NCBI RefSeq assembly: GCF_000720175.1
Contig: NZ_JOIX01000001.1
Location: 372,001 to 436,000 of the forward strand
DNA from: Streptomyces sp. NRRL S-337
Lineage (GTDB): Bacteria > Actinomycetota > Actinomycetes > Streptomycetales > Streptomycetaceae
Reading direction: 5' to 3'
Length of the DNA stretch: 64,000 nucleotides
The notes under the pieces were generated by a model. The model had not been told where the DNA came from. It ran no database searches and saw nothing but the letters and a program-made list of their open reading frames with translations. Of this stretch, positions 7,880-17,900 are shown piece by piece. Made by a program: the position numbers and the translations under genes. How positions within the stretch are numbered: position 1 is the first letter of the stretch; the number at the start of each line of letters is the position of its first letter.

Positions 7880-8428
7880 ATGCCCGTGCTGCGCCTGTCG
7901 CGCATTCCGCGATTCCCGGACCCCGCGGCCAGGGGCGCAGTGGCCATCAGGGCGACCCCGGCTGATGCGTATCGCGTCGTCAGTGATCCGCCCGTCATGA
8001 TCCGCCTCGCCGAAGAGGCCCACCGTGCCCACTGGTTGGGCGGAGCCACCGCACCGGCGGTGGGCGCCCGCTTCCGTGGCCACAACCGCAACGGCCTGCG
8101 TCGCTGGGTCACCACCTGCCGTATCACGGATGCCGATCCGGGCCGACGCTTCGCCTACGAGGTGACGGCGCCGCTCGGAGTCCCCATCTCCCGCTGGCAG
8201 TACGACATCGCACCCACAGCAAAGGGCTGCACCGTCACCGAGACCACCTGGACGCGGGTGCCCCTGTGGTTCATTCCCCTGGCCATCTTGATCACCGGGG
8301 TCTTCGACCGCATCGGCGTCAACCACACCCACATCGGCACCACACTGCAGCGCCTCAAGCACCATCTGGAGTCACCCCGGCCCAGCGTGGCGGGCAGCTC
8401 GCAGCGCAGTGATCGGCCAGCGGGCTGA
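7880..8428 (+). CDS. SRPBCC (START-like) domain protein
   Basis: A 182-residue protein of the polyketide cyclase/START-like superfamily: IRATPADAYRVVSDPPVM near the start, GARFRGHNRNG and RWVTTCRITDADPGRRFAYEV strands in the middle, and a C-terminal helix (IGTTLQRLKHHL). A hydrophobic patch (LWFIPLAILITGVF) precedes the last helix. Such folds bind hydrophobic ligands. ATG at 7880 is chosen because AGGAGG lies just upstream; ATG at 7853 sits inside the operator. Regulation is probably by the upstream TetR through the 7841-7865 palindrome. Confidence 0.83.
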   Translation: MPVLRLSRIPRFPDPAARGAVAIRATPADAYRVVSDPPVMIRLAEEAHRAHWLGGATAPAVGARFRGHNRNGLRRWVTTCRITDADPGRRFAYEVTAPLGVPISRWQYDIAPTAKGCTVTETTWTRVPLWFIPLAILITGVFDRIGVNHTHIGTTLQRLKHHLESPRPSVAGSSQRSDRPAG

Positions 8429-8525
8429 CCCAGCGAGGCGACTCCCGCCCCGGCCGGATCAATCCTGGCAGGTCGGACGGGCGAGGCGGGCACCGGAGGA
8501 ATCACACCAGGAAGGAAGACACGAC

Positions 8526-9032
8526 ATGCACGAAGTACGTGACTTACTCGCTCCTGACGCGTTCAGGGGTGTCGTCGCCACGGTCATGGACAACAACCCC
8601 GACATGGACGAGCCCACGGCCAGGCGCGTCGTGGAAGAAGCCCTCAAGTTCGTCGTGGCCGCCGCGAAGTTTCCGACGACGTCCATCCGTCCTTCGCGCA
8701 TGGTCGACGAGGGGTGGCACGCCCTCATCTTGCACACGGCGCTGTACGCCAAGTTGTGCGCCCGGCTCGGGCACTTCGTACACCACCACCCCGACGGGCC
8801 GGACGCCCCCGATCACGACCCGGGCGCACACCTGCGGACCGTGGCCCTGATCGAAGAGGCGGGGTTCAGCGCGGACACGGAACTGTGGACGGTGCCGACA
8901 AGCGCACTGGTCCCGACGGGGGCGAGGTGCCGGCGGCGGCCCCATCCGGGCGGCGGCTGTTCCACTCCGACCTGTGGCTCGTCGTGCGGTTCGTCGTGCG
9001 GCTCTTCCTGTGGCGGGGGAGGGGGCGACTAG
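8526..9032 (+). CDS. WH/HH-motif protein with a Cys-Gly-Ser tail (glycine-rich-domain-like)
   Basis: A 168-residue protein. The helical core has VDEGWHALILHTALYAKLC and then GHFVHHHPDGPDAPD, a D-x-x-WH ... HH pattern found in glycine-rich-domain (DUF1399-like) proteins. The C-terminal tail is low-complexity: CSTPTCGSSCGSSCGSSCGG, ending GGGD, with five Cys in about 25 residues. The His cluster and Cys tail could bind metal, or the tail could be modified; neither can be shown here. ATG at 8526 follows a GGAAGGAAG purine-rich site. It lies about 100 nt behind the SRPBCC gene. Function unknown. Confidence 0.75.
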   Translation: MHEVRDLLAPDAFRGVVATVMDNNPDMDEPTARRVVEEALKFVVAAAKFPTTSIRPSRMVDEGWHALILHTALYAKLCARLGHFVHHHPDGPDAPDHDPGAHLRTVALIEEAGFSADTELWTVPTSALVPTGARCRRRPHPGGGCSTPTCGSSCGSSCGSSCGGGGGD

Positions 9033-9167
9033 CTTGTCGTTCCCCCTCAGACCTCCAACTCGCCACAGGCTTTGAACGACAAGGTGCGGCCTTGCCATGG
9101 GCAGGGCATCGAACTGGCAGTGGTTGTACGCAACGGATTCCGCACGGGCGGAAGGACGGGGGCACGA

Positions 9168-9506
9168 GTGAATCGCAAACGGAGCGTGGTGGTGTCGGTC
9201 GTAGCAGCCGGGTTGGCGACGGCTGTGCTGGCAGGGTGCGGCGTCGATGGAAAGATCGGAAACTACGACAAGGTCTCCGTCTGGCCGGACGCCGATCCCC
9301 GCGGCCAGAGCCCGATCGCCGATCTGACCACGCTCACACCGGTAACGGTCGAGTGCTACACGCCAGGCAAAACGGATGCGACCGGATTCGGCTACGGCGC
9401 GACGTACAAGATCTCCTACGACGGCGGATCCGGCTACATCGACGCCAGCACATCCATCATGAGCGACGGTGGCGCGGTCTCCCCCGACCGGGTACCCAAC
9501 TGCTGA
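9168..9506 (+). CDS. Small secreted lipoprotein
   Basis: A 112-residue protein starting at GTG 9168 (MNRKRSVVVSVVAAGLATAV) with lipobox LAGC, so the mature protein of about 90 residues should be lipid-anchored outside the membrane. The mature part is beta-rich, with Cys in VECYTPG and at the very C-terminus (PNC), which could form a disulfide. It may be a small SH3-like domain; I do not assign a function. GGGGG precedes the start by 5-6 nt. It stands alone and converges on the phosphatase gene. Confidence 0.75.
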   Translation: MNRKRSVVVSVVAAGLATAVLAGCGVDGKIGNYDKVSVWPDADPRGQSPIADLTTLTPVTVECYTPGKTDATGFGYGATYKISYDGGSGYIDASTSIMSDGGAVSPDRVPNC

Positions 9507-9539
9507 CGGGGGCGGTGCGAGGCTCGGTGCCGTACCGCG

Positions 9540-10748
9540 TCACCGGTGCTGCGGGCGCCATTCGAAGAGCAGGATGGTCGCGTCGTCCCGCAGTTGATTG
9601 CGCTGGTAATCGAGGATGGCGTGGATGAGCAGCCGCAGCACCTCGGCCGGGAGCTGACCGGCGGCGGAGGAGCGGATGATGAAGTCGGTGAACCGGTCGA
9701 GACCGAACTCCGCACCGTCTGCGTCGCGGGCCTCCACGACACCGTCGGTGTAGAGCAGGACGCAGTCGCCCGGCTCCAGTGTGGTCTCGTAAACCTTCCG
9801 GGCTGCCGGGGCGAGTTGGCCGACCAGGCCGATCGGAGGCTGCGGCGGGCTGTCCAGCACGCCGTCGAGCACCCGCTTGGCGCGGATCAGCAGCGGCGGC
9901 GGGTGACCGCAGTTGACCCACTGCAGTACCCCGGTGACCGCGTCGAGCCGGCACAGCACGCCGGTGCAGAAGTGGTCGGGCAGCCACTGGGCGAGCGCCT
10001 GGTCGACGGAGCCGACGACGTCGGCCAGGTCGCCACCGCCGCGGCGGGCGTTCCGTGCCGCCGCCATGGCGACCGAGGTGGTCAGGCCGGAGACCAGATC
10101 GTGCCCCATGGAGTCCACGATCATGGTGTGCAGCACGTCCTTGACCACCGAGTGGTCGTAGGCGTCACCGGCGACGTCGTATGCCGGTTCCAGGACCGCG
10201 GTCGAGACGCACTTGCTGCTGCCGACGGTGTGGGGCGGCAGGAAGGCCCGCAGCATCTCGGTGGGCAACCGCATGGTGCCGGTGCGGGTGAGTCCGGCGA
10301 GCCAGTCGCTGTAGGCGCGCTTGGAGGTGATCAGCATGGCGAGCAGATGGGCCAGCATCCGGCTGCGGCGCATCCGCGCCCCGTCGAGCGAGGCAGTCCG
10401 CACCGCCAGCACGCCCAGCCGCTCCGCACCGTCGACCAGAGGCAGCCAGACGATCACGCCGCCGTCGGCCTCCGACACCCGCGGGGAGACCGTACGGTAC
10501 GCCCAGCCGGCCGACGAGCGGTCCACCAGCAGCGGCTCCGCGGCCTCGTCGAGCGGGATGAGCAGCCGTTGTTGCAGGTCGACGAGGTAGAGGAGCGCAG
10601 CGTCCAGGCCGAGGGCGGAGGCGCACCGGTTCGCCAGGCCGGGCAGTTCGAACGGCAGGGCCGTCTGCGCCTCGTTGATCAGGTCTTCCAGCCGGTTCTC
10701 GTCGACGGCCGTGTCGGGACCGGCGGACGCGTGCGGTAGGTCCGACAC
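9540..10748 (-). CDS. SpoIIE/PP2C-type Ser/Thr phosphatase with N-terminal GAF-like sensor
   Basis: About 402 residues. The first ~180 resemble a GAF-like sensory domain (LGLDAALLYLVDLQQRLLIP ... VIVWLPLVDGAERLGVLAV). The rest is a SpoIIE/PP2C phosphatase: YDVAGDAYDH carries the first metal Asp, then VDSMGHDLVSGL, NCGHPPPLL and LYTDGVVEARD, with RDDATILLF at the end. Such proteins dephosphorylate anti-anti-sigma factors in Streptomyces partner-switching pathways, but no anti-sigma gene lies nearby. GTG at 10748 follows GGGGTGG; GTG at 10778 is an alternative start. Confidence 0.85.
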   Translation of the reverse strand: MSDLPHASAGPDTAVDENRLEDLINEAQTALPFELPGLANRCASALGLDAALLYLVDLQQRLLIPLDEAAEPLLVDRSSAGWAYRTVSPRVSEADGGVIVWLPLVDGAERLGVLAVRTASLDGARMRRSRMLAHLLAMLITSKRAYSDWLAGLTRTGTMRLPTEMLRAFLPPHTVGSSKCVSTAVLEPAYDVAGDAYDHSVVKDVLHTMIVDSMGHDLVSGLTTSVAMAAARNARRGGGDLADVVGSVDQALAQWLPDHFCTGVLCRLDAVTGVLQWVNCGHPPPLLIRAKRVLDGVLDSPPQPPIGLVGQLAPAARKVYETTLEPGDCVLLYTDGVVEARDADGAEFGLDRFTDFIIRSSAAGQLPAEVLRLLIHAILDYQRNQLRDDATILLFEWRPQHR

Positions 10749-11010
10749 GGGGACCACCCCTTCTGTGCCCGCTCTCACACCGATCCCAATCTCTCACGTC
10801 AGGCATGATCGCGCCGGGTACGGGCCGGGGTGGGAGCGGTGGCCAGGGGCGGTCAGCGGAGCTCGACCGGGCAGAGGTCGTGCGCCGGCCACCCTCGGCC
10901 GGTCCCCCTCAGTCCCTGGGGAGGACCGGCCCGGCCGGCCGCGCAACGTGCGTCCGCCATTTCGGTGAGGCGCGGCGCTTGGGTGACCGCAATGGGGGTG
11001 GCGGGGCGGG

Positions 11011-12156
11011 TCAGAGGCCGCCGGTGTTGAGCAGCCGGTTGGGAGTGTCGGAGCGGACGCCGCGCACGACACCGCGGGTGGCCGTGTGGTCGAGCCAGAC
11101 GTGGACCTCGTTGGCCGTGGCACGCGGGTGTGCCGACAGGTACAGCGCGATCACGCCGGTCGCATGCGGCGCGGCCCATGACGTCGCGCCGTCGTTGTCC
11201 GTGGTCGTACCACCGCCGGCGAGGGCGGCGGTCACCTTCTGGCCGGGGGCGTACAGGTCCACGCACCGTCCGTAACCGGATCCGTAGGAGCCGCCGTCGG
11301 TCCATGCGCGGTCGTTCGAGGTGGAGGCGGCCACGACGATCGTGCCGGGGACGCCGGCCGGGGAGTGCTTGCAGGCGTCGTCATGGAAGTTGCCGGCCGA
11401 CACCACCGTCGGGATCCCGGCATCGACCAGCTTCTTCACCGCGGACTCCAGGGCCGCCGACCGGTGGTCGAGGTTGAGCGACATGTTCACCACCGCGGGC
11501 TTCTGCGCGTGCGCGGTGACCCACTTGACCGACTTCACCAAGGCCGCCTCGGCCGCCGCCGGGGAGCCGCCGCCCTCGCTCTCGCACTGGATGCCCTGGA
11601 CCCGTACGAGCTCCGCCTTGGGCGCCACCCCGTACCTCGCCCCGCCGATGATGCCCGCGACGAACGTGCCGTGGCCCATCCCCGCCTCGCTGAAGCAGTC
11701 ACCGGAGTCCTTCGGGCCCACGAAGTCGGCGCCGAGGCGGGCGCGTCCGCCGAACTCCTTGTGGGCGATGTCCATCCCGGTGTCGATCACATAGACGTGA
11801 ACGCCCCTGCCCGTGGCGGTGGTGGTGAACTTCCCGTTCAGCGGCCGCGACCGCTGGTCCAGAATGTCCAGGTTCCACGGCACGTGCCGGCTGAGGGGCG
11901 GCGCCGTGGTCTGCGCGAGCCCTGACAACTTCCGCGCGGTGCCGGGGGACACCGGTGCCGAGCTGGACGACGCCCCGTCCCCGCTGGACGAGACCCCGCC
12001 GCCGGAGGGCGCCATGGACTTCGCCTTCCCGTGCGCGGGGAGCGTCCCGCCGCTCCCGCCGGCCGCCGCGCCGGCTTTCCCGCCACAGGCCGAGGCCCCG
12101 AGCACCGTCACCACGGCCACCACCATGAGACCGGCCTTCGTCACGTTCCGCGTCAC
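11011..12156 (-). CDS. Subtilisin-like (S8) serine protease, probable lipoprotein
   Basis: A 381-residue secreted protease. Counting from GTG 12156, the signal sequence ends in a weak lipobox (ASAC, Cys24) followed by a Gly/Ser-rich linker to about residue 75. The S8 domain follows with all catalytic residues: Asp125 (VIDTG), His162 (GHGTFVAG), oxyanion Asn256 (VSAGN) and Ser326 (GATSWAAPH). A propeptide I9 domain is not obvious, so the maturation route is unclear. GTG 12156 has GGGGGA 4 nt upstream; ATG at 12168 is the alternative. The reading frame runs far upstream, but that part overlaps the next gene. It probably acts outside the cell. Confidence 0.88.
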   Translation of the reverse strand: MTRNVTKAGLMVVAVVTVLGASACGGKAGAAAGGSGGTLPAHGKAKSMAPSGGGVSSSGDGASSSSAPVSPGTARKLSGLAQTTAPPLSRHVPWNLDILDQRSRPLNGKFTTTATGRGVHVYVIDTGMDIAHKEFGGRARLGADFVGPKDSGDCFSEAGMGHGTFVAGIIGGARYGVAPKAELVRVQGIQCESEGGGSPAAAEAALVKSVKWVTAHAQKPAVVNMSLNLDHRSAALESAVKKLVDAGIPTVVSAGNFHDDACKHSPAGVPGTIVVAASTSNDRAWTDGGSYGSGYGRCVDLYAPGQKVTAALAGGGTTTDNDGATSWAAPHATGVIALYLSAHPRATANEVHVWLDHTATRGVVRGVRSDTPNRLLNTGGL

Positions 12157-12299
12157 AACGTCCCCCATATCCCTGCTTCGTACACAGTCAGCGCACAAGA
12201 CGACCACAGGGGACGAGCGGTTCCGGCGGGGCGTGCGGGTGGGTCGGGTCGTTGCTTTTCTGAGGAGTTCCAGCAGAAGCTGCGGGCTTTTGCGGGCAT

Positions 12300-13043
12300 T
12301 TACAGGTGGGCGCTGATCACACCGCCGTTGCTGAGCACGATGTACACGCCGTTGGCGTCGAGCCCGGTGTCGTGCTGGTTCGTCTCCAGCGTGCCGTACA
12401 CCGCGCCGTCGTGGCCGAGGATCTGGGCGCGGTACCGGAGTTCGCCGAGCTTCGTGACCTTGGCCGTCCAACCGCCCGCGAGCTTGAACGTGCCTGGCCC
12501 CTGGTGGCCGCCGCCCATCCAGGAGTGGACCTGGCCGTCCAGTGTGAGCACGATGAACATGTCGTTGGCGTCGAGCCCGGCGTCGTGCTCCTTCGCCTCC
12601 AGGGTGGCCAGGACCGAACCACCGTGGACGATCTTGGCGCGGTAGTGCTGGGCTCCGAGCCGGTAAATCTCGGCCTTGCTGCCGTCCGGCAGGGGCTGGG
12701 TACGGGCCGGGGACGCCCCCTTGGCCGCGCCACCGTGCGCGCTGCCCGGCTGCTTGCCCGCAGCGCCCGCATCGGCATGGGTTTTGTCGCCGGAACCTGC
12801 CTGGGCGTCGGTCTGGGCACCTGAGACCGCCTGGGCATCGGAGCCCTGCGCTGCGGCGGAGGAGTCCGTGCGGCTGGACTCGGCAGCGGTCTTGCCCAGG
12901 TCCGTCCGGCTCGCGGGCTTCGTCTCGGCGGCGTCGGAGCCGCCGCAGGCGGTCAGGGTGAGGGCCGCGGCTGCGGTCAGGGCCGCGGCGGCAATGCGCA
13001 GGGTGCGGCGGCGAGCGGTGCGGGCAGTGGTGGTGGAGCTCAT
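12300..13043 (-). CDS. Lipoprotein with two copies of a ~45-residue beta repeat
   Basis: A 247-residue lipoprotein. The signal peptide has an Ala-rich core and lipobox LTAC (about Cys35). A long Ser/Ala/Asp/Gln-rich linker (about 36-115) reaches two similar repeats: YRAKIVHGGSVLATLEAKEH with DAGLDANDMFIVLTLDGQVH, then YRAQILGHDGAVYGTLETNQ with HDTGLDANGVYIVLSNGGVI. Each is beta-rich with a GLDAN turn. The start ATG 13041-13043 has GGGGGG upstream. It lies about 145 nt upstream of the protease gene on the same strand and may be cotranscribed. Function unknown; a surface-binding module is plausible. Confidence 0.82.
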   Translation of the reverse strand: MSSTTTARTARRRTLRIAAAALTAAAALTLTACGGSDAAETKPASRTDLGKTAAESSRTDSSAAAQGSDAQAVSGAQTDAQAGSGDKTHADAGAAGKQPGSAHGGAAKGASPARTQPLPDGSKAEIYRLGAQHYRAKIVHGGSVLATLEAKEHDAGLDANDMFIVLTLDGQVHSWMGGGHQGPGTFKLAGGWTAKVTKLGELRYRAQILGHDGAVYGTLETNQHDTGLDANGVYIVLSNGGVISAHL

Positions 13044-13202
13044 GTCGGATCCCCCCGGACAGTCGGTGTCGTAGCTTCCTCGGTACGTCACCCACTCTGA
13101 TCAGGGCCACTATCGCCTGGCTGTCGCTCCGCTGACATCCGGCTAACGCCGACCGGAGCCCTCGCGGCCGGGGAGTTTTAGCGTGCCTGCATCTGACTGC
13201 TC

Positions 13203-13922
13203 TCAGTTGCTCGTCGTCCGGGGCGCGCGCCCGAAGTCGGTGGTGAGCCAGTGCTCGATGGAGGTGTCGGGGAACTCGTGGGGCTGGTAAGTGCCGGGAA
13301 CCGGGGTGAGTGCGGTCATTCGGTCGATGCAGAACGTGCGCCAGTCATCTCTGTCGAGGTCGAAAGCGATGAGGTACCAGCGGCCGGTGCGCAGGATGTG
13401 CCGGTACGGCTCGACCAGGCGGGTCGAGGACTCGTTGCGCTGGTCGGTGTAGTGGAATTCGATCCTGCTGTTGTTGGCCACTGCGTCAGCGAGCACGCCG
13501 ATGGAGGTCGAGGTGATGGCGGTGACCGGTTGCTGGAGGACCTCGGTGGCCAGGTCGGTGGCAGCCGCCCGTTGCCGGAGCCGACGGGGAAGGACTTGGT
13601 CCAGCTTGAGCAGCGCGCTGGAGGTGACTGGATCTTCCGGGAGCCAGGTTTGCAGCACGCGCAGACCGGCGATGACGGCGGAGATCTCATCGGCACTGAA
13701 CAGCAGCGGAGGGATCTTCACGCCCGGGCGAAGCCGGTAGCTGCTGCCCGGGCCCGGACGTGCCTGTACGTCATAGCCCAGTTCCCGCAGTCGTTGTGCA
13801 TCGCGTCGGACGGTGCGCACGCTGACGCCCAAGCGTTGGGCGAGGGTCGCGGCGGGCCAGTCAGCCCCGCTGTGCAGCAGCATGAGCAGGTTCAACGTCC
13901 GTGCTGTCGGATCCGCATCCAT
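13203..13922 (-). CDS. WYL-domain (YafY-type) transcriptional regulator
   Basis: A 239-residue DeoR-like/WYL regulator. The N-terminal winged helix (residues 5-55) has LAQRLGVSVRTVRRDAQRLR. The middle carries LLFSADEISAVIAGLR. The WYL ligand domain includes IEFHYTDQRNESSTRLVEPY and TGRWYLIAFDLDRDDWRTF, followed by a WCX-like end (PDTSIEHWL). It is divergent from an NmrA-like gene across about 90 nt and probably controls it. The start ATG at 13922 begins MDADPTARTLNLLMLL, typical of the family. Confidence 0.9.
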   Translation of the reverse strand: MDADPTARTLNLLMLLHSGADWPAATLAQRLGVSVRTVRRDAQRLRELGYDVQARPGPGSSYRLRPGVKIPPLLFSADEISAVIAGLRVLQTWLPEDPVTSSALLKLDQVLPRRLRQRAAATDLATEVLQQPVTAITSTSIGVLADAVANNSRIEFHYTDQRNESSTRLVEPYRHILRTGRWYLIAFDLDRDDWRTFCIDRMTALTPVPGTYQPHEFPDTSIEHWLTTDFGRAPRTTSN

Positions 13923-14014
13923 ACGGCCAGCCTGCCAGGAAAGGAGGCCGGAATCAGGCCGCCTCTGCGCCTACCGTGGTCGGCGATCCCCAAGACCCGA
14001 AAGGAGCCCCGCGA

Positions 14015-14887
14015 GTGCAGATCGCCGTCACCACACCCCACGGCAACGTCGGCCGGCACGTCGTACGCATCCTGGTGCGTGCCGGAATTCGGCCCCGGCT
14101 GCTGATGCGGCGTCCGGACCGGTTGGCCCCGGAGCTGCGTGGACTCGTCGACGTCGCCAGAGTCGACCAGTACGACGCCGCGCAGGTCGTCGGTGCCACC
14201 AGCGGCCTCGACGCGCTCTTCTGGGTGGACCCCACTTCGGCCGGCGCCGACCCGCTCGCCGACTACGCGCGCGCCGCTGACAGCGTCGTAGCCGCCGTCA
14301 CCCGGAACAACATCGGACGGGTGGTGTTCCAGAGCAGTGTCGGCGCGGAGAAGCGTCACGGCGCGGGCGAGATCGACGGTCTGGCCCACACCGAGACCGC
14401 CCTGGACGCCACCGGCGTCGACGTCACGCACCTGCGCTGCGGATACTTCTTCACCAACCTGCTGCTCCAACTCGACGCGCTACGCGCCGGGACGTTGCAG
14501 GTCGTGCTGCCCCTCGACGCCCCCATGGCCTGGGTCGCCCCGAGAGACATCGCCGAAGTCGCCGTGACCCGGCTGCTCAACCCTTCCTGGTCCGGCCGGC
14601 ACGTGCAGGCCGTCCACGGCCCTGCTGACCTCACCTGGTCCGAGGTGGCCCAGATTCTCAGCACCGTGCTGGAGCGTCCGATCACCGCCGAGCGGATCAC
14701 TGACGAGGCCATGTATGCACAGCTCACCGCTTCCGGTATGCCGCCCCGGCTCGCCGACGCTGTCCTCGGCATGTCGACCGGACTGCGCGCAGACTTCACT
14801 CCCGAACAACCACGCACACCGATCACCACGACCCCGACGACGCTGATGTCCTGGGCCTACGAAACCCTCACACTCGCGCTGACCTGA
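14015..14887 (+). CDS. NmrA-like NAD(P)H-binding protein
   Basis: A 290-residue atypical SDR. The Rossmann start is MQIAVTTPHGNVGRHVVRIL (GxxGxxG-like HGNVGRH). Later features typical of NmrA/NAD(P)H-azoreductase-like proteins are FQSSVGAEKRHG, LRCGYFFTNLLLQ and WVAPRDIAEVA. GTG at 14015 is chosen because AAGGAG lies 8 nt upstream. It is transcribed away from the WYL regulator and probably controlled by it. It may be a quinone/redox reductase or a sensor; the substrate is not predictable. Confidence 0.85.
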   Translation: MQIAVTTPHGNVGRHVVRILVRAGIRPRLLMRRPDRLAPELRGLVDVARVDQYDAAQVVGATSGLDALFWVDPTSAGADPLADYARAADSVVAAVTRNNIGRVVFQSSVGAEKRHGAGEIDGLAHTETALDATGVDVTHLRCGYFFTNLLLQLDALRAGTLQVVLPLDAPMAWVAPRDIAEVAVTRLLNPSWSGRHVQAVHGPADLTWSEVAQILSTVLERPITAERITDEAMYAQLTASGMPPRLADAVLGMSTGLRADFTPEQPRTPITTTPTTLMSWAYETLTLALT

Positions 14888-14897
14888 CGACGGCCGG

Positions 14898-14922
14898 CGG
14901 TCGGTCGCCGGGTACCCGACCG
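14898..14922. terminator. Hairpin between convergent genes
   Basis: CGGTCGG (14898-14904) pairs with CCGACCG (14916-14922) around an 11-nt loop, between the convergent NmrA-like gene and the giant repeat gene. An alternative CCGGCG/CGCCGG stem overlaps it. There is no T-tract, as is common in Streptomyces. Confidence 0.4.
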
Positions 14923-14948
14923 CGGAGTCAACCACCTTTCCAGGGGCG

Positions 14949-17900
14949 TCAGTTGGAGACCGTCTGAAGGGTGGATCCGCTGGACGGGGCGAAGCTGACG
15001 TCGCCGTTGTAGTTGCCGGTGATCAGGTGCGTCCCCTTCGGCAGGGGGTTGAACTGCGCGCTGGCCCGGCCGTTGACCAGGGTAACGATCTGCGGGGTGC
15101 GCCCGGTGACGGCGAGGGCGACGGTGCCGGTGGGGGTGCCCGTACCGGGGGACACCGCGGTGACCGTCGCGGTGACGGTCACCGTGTCGCCGGTCGTCGA
15201 GGGGTTCGGCGTGGAGACCACGACCGTGGAGGTGGTGGCCCGGTTGACGGTCTGGGGGTCGGTGCCGGTCGACGCGGCGAAGCTGGCGTCCCCGCCGTAG
15301 GCGGCCGAGAGGGTGAACGGGCTGCCCGTGGTGCCGCTGTACGTGTGGGTGATCGTGGCGACGCCGCCGGACACCGGTGCGGTGGCCGAGTTGGTGCCGT
15401 CGCCGAAGGTGAAGGTGACGGTGCCGGTGGGGGTGCCGGACGTGGCGGACACCGTCGCCCTGATGGTGACCGGCTGGCCGGACACGGAGGGGTCGGGCGT
15501 CGAGGTCACCGTGGTGGTGGTCGGGAGTTTGCTGAGGGTCTGGGTGTCGGTGCCGGTGGAGGTCGTGAAGTTGGTGTCGCCGTTGTAGGTGGCGGTGACG
15601 GTGAAGGGGCTGCCGGTGCGGGTGGTCCAGGTGTGGGTGAGGGTGGCGACGCCGCCGGACACCGGTGCGGTGGCGGAGCTGGTGCCGTCGCCGAAGGTGA
15701 AGGTGACGGTGCCGGTGGGGGAGCCCGTCCCCGGGGCGACCGGGGCCACCGTCGCGGTGAGGGTGACGCTCTGCCCGGCGGCCGACGGGTCGGGAGCGGA
15801 GGTCACGGTGGTCGTGGTGGCGGCCTTGTTGACCGTCTGGGCGTCGGTGCCGCTCGACGTCGCGTAGTTGGCGTCGCCGTTGTAGCCGGCCGTGACGGTG
15901 AAGGGGCTTCCGGAGGTCCCGGCGTAGGTATGGGTGAGGGTGGCGACGCCGCCGGTGAGGGTGGCGGTGGCCGTGCCCGTGCCGTCCCCGAAGGAGAAGG
16001 TCACCGTGCCGGTCGGGGTGCCCGCCCCGGGGGCCTGCGCGTCGACCGTGGCCGTCAGCGTGACGCTCTGTCCGGCGACGGAGGGGTCGGGGGAAGAGGT
16101 CACGGTGGTCGTGGTCGCGGCCCGGTTCACCGTCTGGGTGTCGGTGCCGGAGGACGTCGTGAAGTTGGTGTCGCCGTTGTAGGCGGCGGTGACGGTGAAC
16201 GGGCTGCCGGTGCGGGTGGTCCAGGTGTGGGTGACGGTGGCGACGCCGCCGGAGAGCGTGGCGGTGACGGAGCCGGCGCCGTCGCCGAAGGTGAAGGTGA
16301 CGGTGCCGGTGGGGGAGCCCGTCCCCGGGGCGACCGGGGCCACCGTCGCGGTGAGGGTGACGGGTTGGCCCACCACACCGGGGTCGGGCACGGAGACCAG
16401 CGACGTCGTGGTGGCGGCCCGGTTCACGGTCTGGGTGTCGACGCCGTGGGACGTCGTGTAATTGGAGTCGCCGTTGTAGGTGCCGGTGAAGGTGTGGGGG
16501 CTCCCGGAAGTGCCGGTGTAGGTGTGGGTGATGGTGGCGACGCCGCCGGAGAGGGTGGCCGTGGCGGGGCTCGTCCCGTCGCCGAAGTCGAAGGTGACCG
16601 TGCCCGTCGGGGTGCCGGTGCCAGGGGCGATCGGGGCCACCGTGGCGGTAAGGGTGGTGGGTTGGCCGACCACGGTGGGGTCGGGGGAGGAGACCACGGC
16701 GGTGGTGGTGGCGGCCTTGCCGACGGTCTGGGTGTCGATGCCGCTCGACGTCGTGTAGTTGGTGTCGCCGTTGTAGGTGCCGGTGAACGCGTAGGGGCTC
16801 CCGGACGTGGCGGTGTAGGTGTGCGTGGTGGTGGCCAGGCCGTTGCTGAGGGGTGCGGTCACCGTGGGGCTGCCGTCACCGAAGTCGAAGGTGACCGTGC
16901 CCGTCGGGGTGCCGGTGCCGGGGGCGGCCGGGGCCACTGTGGCGGTGAGGGTGGTGGGTTGGCCGACCACGGTGGGATCGGGGGAGGAGACCACGGCGGT
17001 GGTGGTGGCGGCCTTGCCGACGGTCTGGAGGTCGGTGCCGGTCGACACGATGAAGCTGGTGTCTCCGTTGTAGCTCGCCGTCACGGTGTACGGCCCGCCC
17101 TCGCTGGAGTAGGTGTGGCCGATCCTGGCCACCCCGCCGGACAGCGCCGCCGAAGCGGCCGGGCTGCCGTCGCCGAAGTCGAAGGTGACGGTGCCGGTCG
17201 GCACGCCGGCCCCCGGACCGACCGGCGCCACCGTCGCGGTGAGGGTCACCGGTTGACCGGTCACCGAGGGGTCCGGGGTGGTGGCCGGCGTGGTGGTGGT
17301 CGCCGCCGGCAGCACGGTCTGGGTGTCGGTGCCCGAGGAGGAGCTGAAGTTGGCGTCGCCGCTGTACCGGGCGGTGATGCCGTACGGGCTGCCGGTGGCC
17401 CGGGTGTAGGTGTGCGCGACGGTCACCCCGCCGCCGGACAGCGGTGCCGTGATGGCCGCCGTGCCGTCCCCGAAGTCGAAGGTCACGGTGCCGGTGGGCA
17501 CCCCGCCACCGTTCGGCGTGGGGGCCACGGTGGCGGTGAAGGTCACCGGCTGGCCGGTCACCGTGGGGTCGGGCGAGGACGTCACCGTCGTCGAGGTGGT
17601 GGCGGCGCTGGCCGTCACGGCGTGCGGCGCGGTGGCGGCGACGGTGGTGAAGTCGGGGTCCCCGCTGTAGGACGCGGTGACCTGGTACGGGCTGCCCGCC
17701 GTGGTTGCGTATGCGTGGTCGGCCGTCGCGACCCCGCCCAGGACCGGTGCGGTGGCCGGCGCGGTGCCGTCGCCGAAGTCGAACGTGACGGTCCCGGTGG
17801 GAGCGCCCGCGCCCGGAGGAACCGCGGAGATCCGCGCGGTGAAGGTGACGTTCTGCCTCGCGGTGGACGGGGTCGGGGAGGAGAACAGCGTCATCGCCGC

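Noticed and set aside
12157..13110. Upstream extension of the subtilisin-like frame
   Set aside because: It overlaps the lipoprotein gene in another frame and is Arg/Pro-rich. The signal peptide and ribosome binding site fix the protease start near 12156.
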